Positions 55,481-64,000 of a DNA stretch of 64,000 nt are shown in pieces. The notes under the pieces are model-generated. The model saw only the letters and a program-made list of their open reading frames with translations, did no database searches and was not told where the DNA came from. Position numbers and translations under genes: made by a program. The stretch is from Actinomycetes bacterium. Its GTDB lineage: Bacteria; Actinomycetota; Thermoleophilia; BMS3ABIN01. Positions within the stretch are counted from its first letter, which is position 1, and the number at the start of each line of letters is the position of its first letter. Location: contig JAJYOG010000002.1 in assembly GCA_021785935.1 (NCBI GenBank), positions 1-64,000 of the forward strand. The letters are read 5' to 3'.

Positions 55481-55513
55481 TAAACCAGCAGCTACCCATC
55501 GGCCGCGCCAGCC

Positions 55514-56944
55514 TCAGGCGTCACGATCCACGAAAGCAAAAACGGTCTTCAGCAGTATCTTGATATCCAGCCACGGATTCCAGTTCTCAATGTAATAGAT
55601 ATCATGCTCGACCCGCTCGGCGATGTCGGTATCCCCCCTAAGGCCATTGATCTGCGCCCAACCCGTGAGGCCAGGACGAACCCGGTGACGGCTTCCATAG
55701 GAATGGATGTTTTTCTCGAACCGCTCGACGTGCTCGGGACGTTCCGGACGCGGCCCCACCAGGCTCATATCTCCCTTGATCACATTAATCATTTGTGGTA
55801 GTTCGTCAATCCCCAGCGGCCTGATTATCCTGCCAACGCGCGTCCGCCTGGCATCACCCGCGGTCGACCAGCCCGGTTCGTCCTGCTCGGCGTCAAGACG
55901 CATGGAGCGAAACTTGATGATCTCGAAAGGTCTCTCATTTTTCCCCAGTCTGACCTGCCTGTACATAACCGGCCCCCGGGACTCGATCTTGATGGCGATT
56001 GCGACCAGAGCGAAAAGCGGAAGCAGCACGATCAGGACTATTAGCGAAATAACAATGTCCATGGTGCGTTTGACTAAACCCTGCAGGCCAGTGATGCTCG
56101 AACGTTTCAGTCCCAAAACCGGCAACCCGCGGATATGCTCAACCCCGACGCTGTCGCTGAATATTTCGTAAAGGCGCGGCACCATTGTGAACTCCACATT
56201 GTAAGGACGGCAACGTTCCATCAGCTCGACAATAGTGTCGTGCCGGTCGCGTGAGAAACCCACTACCATGTGTTGAATGTTGTATTGCTGCAGCACCTCT
56301 TCCAGTTTTTCGTAATCATCGAAAACGTGGTATGAGCCAACCGCTGTGGCGTTTTCCGACGGCTTCTCATCAAGAAAACCAATAAACCGAAGACCGAGGT
56401 CGGGATTTCTTGTCAACTTGTTGGCGCAGGAAATGCCGACCTGTCCCGCTCCAAGGACCAGAGTGTTCTTCACGTACCATCCGTGGCTGCGTCCATTCCT
56501 TTGCAACGCATAGATTAGAAGACGCATGATCGACACACAGACAATGGTCGTGATCCAGGACAAGACAATAATATTTCGCGAATAGTGGACCACGGGGAAG
56601 ATAAACATGGTGATGGTCAACAGAACCATTGAAGCTTCGGTAACAGCGCTGACGATGGCCGGCAGTACCTCCAGCAAACTCAAATTCAATCGGAAACGGT
56701 AAAGCCCGTGCAGTTTGAAGAGCAACCAGTAAAAAGGCAAAATGACAGCGGCTAGCGCCGCATAGAAATTATACGAAGGTGTTGCGGCCTCACCGGCATA
56801 AAGCACACCCCACTGGATATAGACAAGAAATGCCAGACGGAAGCCTGCCATGACTCCCAGCATATCCACGATAACCAGCGAGAAGTGAGAAAAACGATGA
56901 GAAGTGAAAAATTTTACTGCTTTAGTCAACTTTAATCCCTGCAA
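55514..56944 (-). CDS. Undecaprenyl-phosphate glycosyl-1-phosphate transferase (polyprenyl phosphosugar transferase, WbaP/CpsE-like)
   Basis: N-terminal TM region plus CoA-binding-like domain; KRTMDIVISLIVLIVLLPLFALVAIAIKIESRGPVMYRQVRLG; KFRSMR; RPGLTGWAQINGLRG. Confidence 0.96.
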   Translation of the reverse strand: MQGLKLTKAVKFFTSHRFSHFSLVIVDMLGVMAGFRLAFLVYIQWGVLYAGEAATPSYNFYAALAAVILPFYWLLFKLHGLYRFRLNLSLLEVLPAIVSAVTEASMVLLTITMFIFPVVHYSRNIIVLSWITTIVCVSIMRLLIYALQRNGRSHGWYVKNTLVLGAGQVGISCANKLTRNPDLGLRFIGFLDEKPSENATAVGSYHVFDDYEKLEEVLQQYNIQHMVVGFSRDRHDTIVELMERCRPYNVEFTMVPRLYEIFSDSVGVEHIRGLPVLGLKRSSITGLQGLVKRTMDIVISLIVLIVLLPLFALVAIAIKIESRGPVMYRQVRLGKNERPFEIIKFRSMRLDAEQDEPGWSTAGDARRTRVGRIIRPLGIDELPQMINVIKGDMSLVGPRPERPEHVERFEKNIHSYGSRHRVRPGLTGWAQINGLRGDTDIAERVEHDIYYIENWNPWLDIKILLKTVFAFVDRDA

Positions 56945-57007
56945 TCTATTTTAGACATTTTGCGCCATCTTTAACAGGGCGCCAGAAAAGGACTACAAAC
57001 CTGTTTT

Positions 57008-57037
57008 TTGTCGGCGGTTAGCCGGCAGTGCTAAAAT
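57008..57037 (+). promoter_or_regulatory. Candidate promoter: TTGTCG, 18 bp, TAAAAT, placed for a leaderless transcript
   Basis: -10 at 57032-57037, then 6 nt to ATG 57044; no Shine-Dalgarno. Confidence 0.5.
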
Positions 57038-57043
57038 CGCTCC

Positions 57044-58171
57044 ATGCCGCACATCGGAATAAACGGCCGTTCACTTTCCCGCCAGCTCACGGGGGTCCAG
57101 CATTATGCCCGTGAAGTGACGCATGCGCTCTGCGCGCTTAGCCCCAAAGATGTCAATTTCACCGTCTTCTTCGGCCGCGAAGAACGTACCGCCGTGTCGG
57201 AGCTTCCAGCGGCGGCAAGCTCAATTCCGGCTGGCGGTCCTGTCCGTGGAATTATCTGGGAGCAGACAGCCCTGCGCAGGATGATCCGGAAAGCCGGAAT
57301 TGACGTTTTGTTTAATCCCGCCAACACAGCCCCGCTCAATCCGCCAGCCTCAAGCGTAGTTACCATCCACGACCTGTCTTTCCTGCTTTTCCCCGAATAT
57401 TTTTCTCGCGCTTTTGGAACCTATTACCGGACGTTAATACCGCGAATAGCCAATCAGGCGACTGCGATAATTACCGTTTCGGATAGCTCCAGGCAGGATC
57501 TGATTAACCACTTGGGCATAGCCCCGGAAAAAATAACCGCAATTCACTCGGGCGTTTCCGCTGACTTTTGCAGACGCATCAAGAAGGCCGACCTCGAGGC
57601 GGTTCGCCAACGCCTGGGTCTGCCGCCAAAGTTCTTTCTGTCTGTCTCCAGTCTCGAACCGCGTAAAAATTTGCGCCGGCTGGTGCAGGCATATGGAATG
57701 CTGCCAGCCGACATCACCGAAGAATTCGGTCTTGTGCTTGTGGGGGCCGGCAACCGTATTTTTACCGATCCGGCTTATACCGATGAACTCGCGAGGATTC
57801 CCTCGGGCTCGGTGTTCACGCCGGGCTACGTCACGGAAGATGATATTGCCGCGGTATACCGCCTCTCGGCGGCGCTTGTTTTTCCCTCGCTTTATGAGGG
57901 ATTCGGCTTGCCGGTACTCGAGGCGATGGCGGCCTCCACCCCGGTAATCACTTCCAACCGTTCGTCTCTGCCTGAAGTAGCCGGAACGGCGGCAGCGCTA
58001 ATCGATCCTGACAGCCCGGAAGAAATAGCAGCCGCGATGGAACTCGTGGCCACGGACTCAGGAACCAGAACTCTTTTGATTGAGCGCGGCAAGAAACGCG
58101 CGGCAGCTTTCAAATGGGATAAAACCGCAAAAGCTACGCTTGAAGTCTTGCTAGCCGCAGCCAATCGCTGA
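57044..58171 (+). CDS. GT4-family glycosyltransferase
   Basis: [81 protein letters not shown]. Confidence 0.95.
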   Translation: MPHIGINGRSLSRQLTGVQHYAREVTHALCALSPKDVNFTVFFGREERTAVSELPAAASSIPAGGPVRGIIWEQTALRRMIRKAGIDVLFNPANTAPLNPPASSVVTIHDLSFLLFPEYFSRAFGTYYRTLIPRIANQATAIITVSDSSRQDLINHLGIAPEKITAIHSGVSADFCRRIKKADLEAVRQRLGLPPKFFLSVSSLEPRKNLRRLVQAYGMLPADITEEFGLVLVGAGNRIFTDPAYTDELARIPSGSVFTPGYVTEDDIAAVYRLSAALVFPSLYEGFGLPVLEAMAASTPVITSNRSSLPEVAGTAAALIDPDSPEEIAAAMELVATDSGTRTLLIERGKKRAAAFKWDKTAKATLEVLLAAANR

Positions 58172-58209
58172 TTTTCTGCGCGCCGCCAGAAGAAGGCGCC
58201 CGCTTCGAT

Positions 58210-59976
58210 CTACTCGTCCGCCGGCTCTCCCTCAGAGGCGTATTGCAGCCAGGAAGTTAATCCCAGATAGATGAAGAAAAGGAAGGCCACACCCGTCTGC
58301 CAGAGAAAACAGTCGAGGATGCCGTGAAAAACGTAGGAAGTAAATGCGACGATCAGAGCCAGTGAGACCAGACGCGCGCCCAGCCCCTGCCTGCGGTTGC
58401 GAACCAGCCGGAACTGCTCCGTAAAAACTCGAATCAACATGAACACCATCACGGCCAGCCCGATAACGCCGGTAGTAGCCGCGGCCTCCAGCAATATATT
58501 ATGAGCCCTTACTCGTTCGTCATGCGGCAGCTCGGGCGAATAATCATTGTAACGTTTTCGGAACTGGTCGGGACCCAGACCGAGCACCGGATTGGCCCTC
58601 CATGCCCGGTATGCGGCCCGCCATAGCTGAACCCTTGAGACCGAGGCTACGTCCGGCTCCCCGGCTTCAAACGATGCGGGCGGCTCGCTTGTGACCCACA
58701 GATGGCTGCGGCCGCCCACGAACTCAAGCGGCACAACCGCCGGCGCGACGCCCGCGGTCGAAAATAGGCCAACGTGTTTTTGAGCCAGCTCAAGAAGGAA
58801 AACATACTTGCCATCATGATCCGGCGTCTTAAAATCCAGAACCAGATCAACTTCCCCGCCGGGAGGCACACTATGCGGCAGCTTGGTGACAATGTATTGG
58901 ATGTCCTGCTGGATCTCTTTTTCCGGATAGTTCACCCAGCGGTAAGAACCTTCAACCGCGTCGTCCCCTTCCGCCTCCCAGGTGATCGATCCCAGATTCC
59001 TGATGTGCATTCTGGCTGTGCCGACCTGACCCAGCGATAGGTCCGTCGGCATATTTCGCAGCGTGTACTCGGCGCCGTACCGCTGCGCCTGCCAGGAGAC
59101 ATCCAGCCGGGAGGCCATCTTGTCGCTGAACAGTGTCAGCCCGCCCAATGTAACCGCCAGCACCACCGCGCCCAGTATCAAAAAACCCCAGACGCGGCGG
59201 CCGTACCCAAAGACCGCGGCCAGCGCAGCGCCGCCCAAAAAGGCAACCGGTGTCGATACGAGAGCGGTACGGGTATAAGTGAAGATCTGCAGCATCATCA
59301 CCCCGGTCAGCAGCACCACAACCGCGGCCTCGATCAATAAACGGCGGCTTTTTTCCCGGGCGCGTCCGGCAAACCAAAGCCCAAAAGCGAGGGCAACCGG
59401 CAGTGTCAGCTCCAGATACATCGAGAGCACTGTCGGAAACGGAAGGGTGGATGCGACGCGAATGTTATAGAAGGCGCCAAAGGTAATGATCCCTTCCTGG
59501 AAGGGCTCGAGAATCGATGGCCACTGAGCGGATGGAATCAAATCTTCCATTAAGCCAACCACAGTTACGATTACTAGCGCGGCGGCAATGCTACCGGCGA
59601 TCCACAAATGGCCGCGGGATCTGGCGGGCAAACGGGAAACAGCAAGATAAACCAGGGCGGCATAGGTCATCCTCAGGGAAAACTTCAAAGCCCCGGGCTT
59701 GTCTTCGGCTACCAGCGCCGCGGAAAGGAAATTGACAAAAAGGAAGAGGATGACAGCGACGTCAAGCTTACGCCTTGAGAGATACCAGGACAGGTTGGAA
59801 ACGGCATAAATCAGCGAGGTAAAAATGAGAAGTCCCGCAGCGGCTTCCGAGGTAGTGAAGCCGACAGGGCCTGCCGTGATGACCGGTGTCCGGATTTCAA
59901 ACGCGGTGAACACAGCAGCCAGGCAAGCGGCGATTACAACCAGCCGCGAGCGGATATCCAGACGAGCCTCAGACAC
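58210..59976 (-). CDS. O-antigen ligase/polymerase-like protein with inserted extracellular Ig/NBR1-FW-like domain
   Basis: Ligase-like C-terminal ANPVLGLGPDQFRKRYNDYSPELPHDERVRAHNILLEAAATTGVIG; insertion ARMHIRNLGSITWEAEGDDAVEGSYRWVNYPEK...LPHSVPPGGEVDLVLDFKTPDHDGKYVFLLELAQ; GTG start inside the upstream gene's stop region. Confidence 0.87.
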   Translation of the reverse strand: MSEARLDIRSRLVVIAACLAAVFTAFEIRTPVITAGPVGFTTSEAAAGLLIFTSLIYAVSNLSWYLSRRKLDVAVILFLFVNFLSAALVAEDKPGALKFSLRMTYAALVYLAVSRLPARSRGHLWIAGSIAAALVIVTVVGLMEDLIPSAQWPSILEPFQEGIITFGAFYNIRVASTLPFPTVLSMYLELTLPVALAFGLWFAGRAREKSRRLLIEAAVVVLLTGVMMLQIFTYTRTALVSTPVAFLGGAALAAVFGYGRRVWGFLILGAVVLAVTLGGLTLFSDKMASRLDVSWQAQRYGAEYTLRNMPTDLSLGQVGTARMHIRNLGSITWEAEGDDAVEGSYRWVNYPEKEIQQDIQYIVTKLPHSVPPGGEVDLVLDFKTPDHDGKYVFLLELAQKHVGLFSTAGVAPAVVPLEFVGGRSHLWVTSEPPASFEAGEPDVASVSRVQLWRAAYRAWRANPVLGLGPDQFRKRYNDYSPELPHDERVRAHNILLEAAATTGVIGLAVMVFMLIRVFTEQFRLVRNRRQGLGARLVSLALIVAFTSYVFHGILDCFLWQTGVAFLFFIYLGLTSWLQYASEGEPADE

Positions 59977-61084
59977 GTGACGCGTCGCGGAGGATCTCCA
60001 GGGTCTGTTCGGCCGCCTTCTTCCAGCTGAACCCGGCAGCACGCTCCAACCCCTTTCTCCGCAGGTCGGCCGCCAAATCAGGGTCGCTGAAAATGCTATC
60101 CATGGCCCGGGCAAGCTCGTTGGTATCCAGAGGGTTTACATAGAGGCCACCGTCACCAACTACCTCCGGCAGCGACGAACTCCTGGAAACTATCACCGGC
60201 GTGCCCGAGGCCATCGCCTCAAGCGGAGGCAGACCAAATCCTTCATAAAGGGACGGATACACAAACGCCGCAGCCTGTCGGTAGAGCGCGGGCAGGAAAC
60301 GTTCGCGTACATAGCCGGTAATATGAACACGCCCCAGCAGGTCCAGCCGTTCCAGTTCGTCGAAAATCGCCTGGGCCATCCAGCCGCGGCGTCCCGCGAG
60401 AACCAGGTGCACATCCGGCCTTTGTTTGGCGACCTGGTCGAAGCTCTTGATGAGAAAATTGAGATTCTTTCGAGGCTCGAGCGTCCCCACAAACAGGATG
60501 TACGGTTTGATGATACCGTAATGGCTCATCGCCTCTTCATCTTCAGGATGGGGATCCGGATTGAATTCCTCGGGAGCGCCCTCATGAACAACCGATATCT
60601 TCTGGCTAGGCACACTCATCAGACGCACCAGATCGAGCTTGGTATTGTTGGAAACAGCAATAATATGCCGGCTGCGGCGAGTTGAAATTGGCACCAGGCT
60701 CCGTGCCCAGATGACGTTGCGCAATGAGTGTGTTTTGGGGAACAGCCGGAAGGAAAGGTCGTGAATGGTAAGCACCATGGGACAGGTAGCGGCAATCGAG
60801 AGAACAAAGTTGGTGAAGAAACAAACATCGATGCGATGTTGTCTTAGCAGCATCGGCAAGACAAACTGCCGCCAGGGCTCCTGGTACACCAGGTTGCTGC
60901 GGACAACCGAAACGTTTGACCTGCTGGCTGCGTGATCCTCGAAGCCGGTCTCGCGGCTGCTGAACAAGTATAGCTGCTCATCGGAGCCGAGGAGGTCCAT
61001 CATCTCCTCGACGACGCGATGGGTATACCAGTCCACACCGCTCTTTGTGGACTGAATCGCCGAAATATCAACACCAATGCGCAT
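59969..61084 (-). CDS. GT4-family glycosyltransferase
   Basis: [81 protein letters not shown]. Confidence 0.95.
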   Translation of the reverse strand: MRIGVDISAIQSTKSGVDWYTHRVVEEMMDLLGSDEQLYLFSSRETGFEDHAASRSNVSVVRSNLVYQEPWRQFVLPMLLRQHRIDVCFFTNFVLSIAATCPMVLTIHDLSFRLFPKTHSLRNVIWARSLVPISTRRSRHIIAVSNNTKLDLVRLMSVPSQKISVVHEGAPEEFNPDPHPEDEEAMSHYGIIKPYILFVGTLEPRKNLNFLIKSFDQVAKQRPDVHLVLAGRRGWMAQAIFDELERLDLLGRVHITGYVRERFLPALYRQAAAFVYPSLYEGFGLPPLEAMASGTPVIVSRSSSLPEVVGDGGLYVNPLDTNELARAMDSIFSDPDLAADLRRKGLERAAGFSWKKAAEQTLEILRDASRV

Positions 61085-61123
61085 ATTAGGTTATTCTAGC
61101 TTTACCGGCTGTCTAATGCCATC

Positions 61124-62209
61124 TTAACCGGCAAGGAAATCCCTCAGCAGCGCCTGATTGGCGTCGTCGTCCAGAACGACATAAGAGATGCCCCCGATGT
61201 CGCGCCCGGTCCCCACCATCACGAATTTACGATTCCGGTCTGACGGTGTGCGAAACTTCACCCAGCCCAGCCTCATCAGCTCGTTGGTTGAAATATCCGT
61301 TGTCACATTGCCGATCATGTCTGGCGCCAGCAGCGGCATCCGGGCAAGATTGAACGGACTGTTTATCTTCTTCTGCAAGGCCTCCATGAACTGTTGTTGC
61401 CGGCCCATACGCTGAAAATCGTTGTCGGAGTACCGCACCCGCACATAGACGAGCGCCCGGTCGCCGCTCATATGTTGCAGGCCCTGGTCGAAGTGCACCT
61501 GCGTCCAGTCGTATCCCTGCGGATATTGCGAATCGATAGCGCTGGGAACATCGATATCGACCCCTCCGAGGCTGTCGACAATCGACGGAAATCCCGAAAA
61601 ATTCAGCTCGATGTAATGGTGGATCGGCAGCCCAGTCAATGCTTCTACCGACTTGATCATCAGCGCCGGCCCGCCCCAGGCATAGGCCGCGTTGATCTTG
61701 TCCTCGCCGTATCCGGGAATATCGGCCAGAGTGTCACGTGGTATCGATAACTGCGAGATGGTCTTGGTCTGGCCGTTCACCCGCATGAGCAGGATGGTAT
61801 CGGCGCGCGAATTCTCACCCGGCCGCTGGTCGCTTCCCAGAAAGAGTATATTCTCCGGCGCGGATGAGACGCCACCGGGAGCACTCGCCAGCGTCTGCCT
61901 GACATCGGCTGGGACTTTGGCGTTGCTTTCCTTAACCACCCGGTCCAGCCTCCAGTACGAGATGCCCGCAAACACCAGCAGAGACAGAAGCAGGAGCAAG
62001 AGCGCCAGACCGATGCGCTTGCCCCAGCGGCGAGGCTTTTTTCGATGATAAGACCCATCAACTGGTTGAGGCGCTTCAATATCCCCGAGTGAGGAGGATG
62101 AAGCCCGCCTGCGCCGGCCCTCGTCTTTTTTTAGTGGTTTCTTGGAGCCCAGACGGGAACTTTTATAGCGGGTATATGGTTTTGGTTCCGGTTTTTTCTT
62201 GTTATCCAA
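61124..62209 (-). CDS. LytR-CpsA-Psr (LCP) family cell-wall glycopolymer ligase
   Basis: NILFLGSDQRPGENSRADTILLMRVN; SIPRDTLADIPGYGEDKINAAYAWGGPALMIKSVEALTGLPIHHYIELNFSGF; single N-terminal TM. Confidence 0.96.
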   Translation of the reverse strand: MDNKKKPEPKPYTRYKSSRLGSKKPLKKDEGRRRRASSSSLGDIEAPQPVDGSYHRKKPRRWGKRIGLALLLLLLSLLVFAGISYWRLDRVVKESNAKVPADVRQTLASAPGGVSSAPENILFLGSDQRPGENSRADTILLMRVNGQTKTISQLSIPRDTLADIPGYGEDKINAAYAWGGPALMIKSVEALTGLPIHHYIELNFSGFPSIVDSLGGVDIDVPSAIDSQYPQGYDWTQVHFDQGLQHMSGDRALVYVRVRYSDNDFQRMGRQQQFMEALQKKINSPFNLARMPLLAPDMIGNVTTDISTNELMRLGWVKFRTPSDRNRKFVMVGTGRDIGGISYVVLDDDANQALLRDFLAG

Positions 62210-62276
62210 ATCGGGGTCTGACCGGTTGTATGTTTTATCTGAAGAAGGCGGGCGGGCGAGTCGTGCGAACCTGAAA

Positions 62277-62285
62277 ACTATAACA
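62277..62285 (-). promoter_or_regulatory. Candidate extended -10 (TGTTATAGT) for the LCP gene
   Basis: actataaca on the plus strand, downstream of the terminator. Confidence 0.4.
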
Positions 62286-62306
62286 AAAAAACGTGCTAAA
62301 AATGAA

Positions 62307-62333
62307 AAACCGCCAGGCGGAACCCGGCGGTTT
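62307..62333 (-). terminator. Intrinsic terminator downstream of the DUF5658-like gene
   Basis: Minus strand AAACCGCC-GGGTTCCGCCT-GGCGGTTT followed by TT..ATTTTT. Confidence 0.8.
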
Positions 62334-62350
62334 AAAAGCCCTTCGAGGAA

Positions 62351-62878
62351 TCAGCCGACTATCAGCTGGAAGTAAAGGTGATAGATCACCACAGCGCCAT
62401 AGCACGCGGTTGCGGCGGTCATACCCCGCAAAGCCAGCGGCAGTTCGCGCATTTTCCAGAGGATCAGGCTGCCGGTGCCAACAATTGCCGACTTGAAAAA
62501 CATGCCCAAGGGGAGACCCATGCTGAACAGGCCGGCCATTACCGGATTTGCCTCTGCGAAGCCCAAAGAGAGAGCCCGTGCCGTAAGAATGGAGTCAAAC
62601 AGGTTAAAAGTAACCAGTAACGCGACCAACAGCAGCGGAAATGCGCCTGCATTGCCTTGAGTCAGGCTTTTCGCAGCTGAGGATGAAAAACCGATTCCAG
62701 CAAGTTTGTAGTTTCCTGGAATCCAGTTACTCATGGTTCGCCGGTCCTGATCAGACCAGTGGACCACCTCTATCCGCTGCATGCGCCGGTCCGCTATGAG
62801 GTAGCTGCAACCGTCGCAGACAGACTCGCAACCGGAACGGTGCGAAGGGTCGGCGATGCATACCATTCTTTCAGCCAC
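62351..62878 (-). CDS. DUF5658-like small membrane protein with N-terminal Cys-rich segment
   Basis: FNLFDSILTARALSLGFAEANPVMAGLFSMGLPLGMFFKSAIVGTGSLIL; three to four TM; start uncertain. Confidence 0.7.
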   Translation of the reverse strand: MAERMVCIADPSHRSGCESVCDGCSYLIADRRMQRIEVVHWSDQDRRTMSNWIPGNYKLAGIGFSSSAAKSLTQGNAGAFPLLLVALLVTFNLFDSILTARALSLGFAEANPVMAGLFSMGLPLGMFFKSAIVGTGSLILWKMRELPLALRGMTAATACYGAVVIYHLYFQLIVG

Positions 62879-62991
62879 ATTTTCTCCAATCCGCCTCCCC
62901 AGGCAGGATAGTAGGTCTATTGAACCATTTTAACCTATGTTCCATCAATACCCCATTGGGTATTTTTCCATGATAACTTAAGCAGATCACG

Positions 62992-63000
62992 TGATATACT
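62992..63000 (+). promoter_or_regulatory. Candidate extended -10 (TGATATACT) for the ROK gene
   Basis: Ends 44 nt before ATG at 63045. Confidence 0.5.
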
Positions 63001-63010
63001 CTCGGGCGCG

Positions 63011-63043
63011 GGAGGCGCAATGGAGGCGCAATGGAGGCGCAAT
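63011..63043 (+). repeat. Three perfect tandem copies of GGAGGCGCAAT (11 bp), each a Shine-Dalgarno unit
   Basis: 63011-63021, 63022-63032, 63033-63043, directly before the ROK start. Confidence 0.9.
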
Positions 63044-63044
63044 T

Positions 63045-64000
63045 ATGAGTACGGTTTCAGAGAAACTTGTAATCGGTTTTGACCTCGGCGGCACTAAGAT
63101 GGCCGCCGGACTCATCGACGGCCGCCTCAACCTTATCGACTCCGTTCAAACCAGAACGCCCACCGAAAGCCAGAACAACCTTTTGGCCGGCATTGCCGCC
63201 ATGGTCAAGGATCTGGCTTCCCGCGCCCCTTCGCCGGTTGCCGCCATCGGCTTTGGCATCCCTTCGATGATCGACCAGAAACGTGGCCGCGCCGTGATGT
63301 CTGTCAACGTTCCCCTCGCCGATTTCGATTTCGTGGATTATTTCCGACGGGAGCTGGAGCTGCCCGTCTTCATCGACAACGACGCCAACCTGGCCGCGCT
63401 TGCCGAAGTGCGGGCAGGAGCCGCAAAAGGCGTCTCGGAGGTCATCATGATAACGATGGGAACCGGCATCGGCGGCGGCATCATCGTCAACGGCAAAGTC
63501 TACCGCGGCTCCGTCGGCAGCGCCGCGGAGCTGGGGCACATGGTTATTGATGTCAATGGCCCCAAATGCCAGGGTTCCTGTGAGAACTACGGCTGCTTCG
63601 AGACCCTGGCATCCGGAACGGCAATGCACCGGTATGCTCACGAGGCTGCAGGGCAATATTCCGATTCAGCCCTGGCCAAGGCCAAAGCCGCGGGAGAAAA
63701 GCTTGACGGCTCGCTGCTCTCGCGCCTGGCGCTTGAAAATGACGCCGCCGCCCTGTCCGTCTTTGAAAAAATCGGATTCTATACGGGGGTTGGCATCACC
63801 AGCCTCGTCAATATCTTCAACCCTGAAGTCTTCGTAGTCGGTGGTGGCCTCATTAAGGCGGGAGAGCTTATACTGGGACCAGCCCGTGAGTTCCTGTTGA
63901 AGAGGGGCCTGAAGCCCAATCGTGACGTGGTCAGGATAGTTCCGGCTCATTTTGGTGTTGAGGCAGGCATGTTTGGCGCCGCCTGCCTGGCGTTTGACGG
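63045..64000 (+). CDS. ROK-family sugar kinase (glucokinase-like), truncated by window end
   Basis: VIGFDLGGTKMAAGLIDG, VFIDNDANLAALAE, TMGTGIGGGIIVNGKVYRG, GHMVIDVNGPKCQGSCENYGCFE; open through the window end. Confidence 0.92.
   Translation, partial: MSTVSEKLVIGFDLGGTKMAAGLIDGRLNLIDSVQTRTPTESQNNLLAGIAAMVKDLASRAPSPVAAIGFGIPSMIDQKRGRAVMSVNVPLADFDFVDYFRRELELPVFIDNDANLAALAEVRAGAAKGVSEVIMITMGTGIGGGIIVNGKVYRGSVGSAAELGHMVIDVNGPKCQGSCENYGCFETLASGTAMHRYAHEAAGQYSDSALAKAKAAGEKLDGSLLSRLALENDAAALSVFEKIGFYTGVGITSLVNIFNPEVFVVGGGLIKAGELILGPAREFLLKRGLKPNRDVVRIVPAHFGVEAGMFGAACLAFD

Overview
The window is a high-GC, probably monoderm and actinobacterial-like chromosome segment (the taxonomy is inference) dominated by a ~58 kb surface-glycan locus. 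The left edge (1-2368) is the end of an integrated element: XRE regulator, ImmA/IrrE-like protein and large serine recombinase. It abuts a CAU-anticodon tRNA, and the recombinase reading frame ends inside that tRNA. Next comes a dTDP-rhamnose operon (rmlA, rmlC, rmlD, rmlB), followed by a mostly minus-strand array. I count seven GT4, four GT2 and two GT39-type glycosyltransferases, a priming phosphoglycosyltransferase, three flippases, four O-antigen ligase/polymerase-like proteins, an LCP protein, four class I methyltransferases (three with zinc ribbons), a DegT aminotransferase, two asparagine-synthase-like proteins and two small EMR-like transporters. There are nine radical SAM proteins: six BchE-like with N-terminal cobalamin-binding-type domains and three SPASM-like. 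The main points for follow-up are: (1) the density and modular pairing of radical SAM enzymes inside a glycan locus; (2) an AsnB paralog that has lost Cys2 and other glutaminase residues, next to an intact paralog; (3) two polymerase/ligase proteins with different extracellular beta-sandwich-like insertions; (4) a recurrent TGnTATA(C/G)T extended -10 element, several copies placed for leaderless or near-leaderless mRNAs; (5) a triplicated Shine-Dalgarno/ATG repeat before a ROK gene; (6) a winged-helix plus minimal nucleotidyltransferase-like gene. All calls come from reading the sequence and supplied ORFs; no database search was run.
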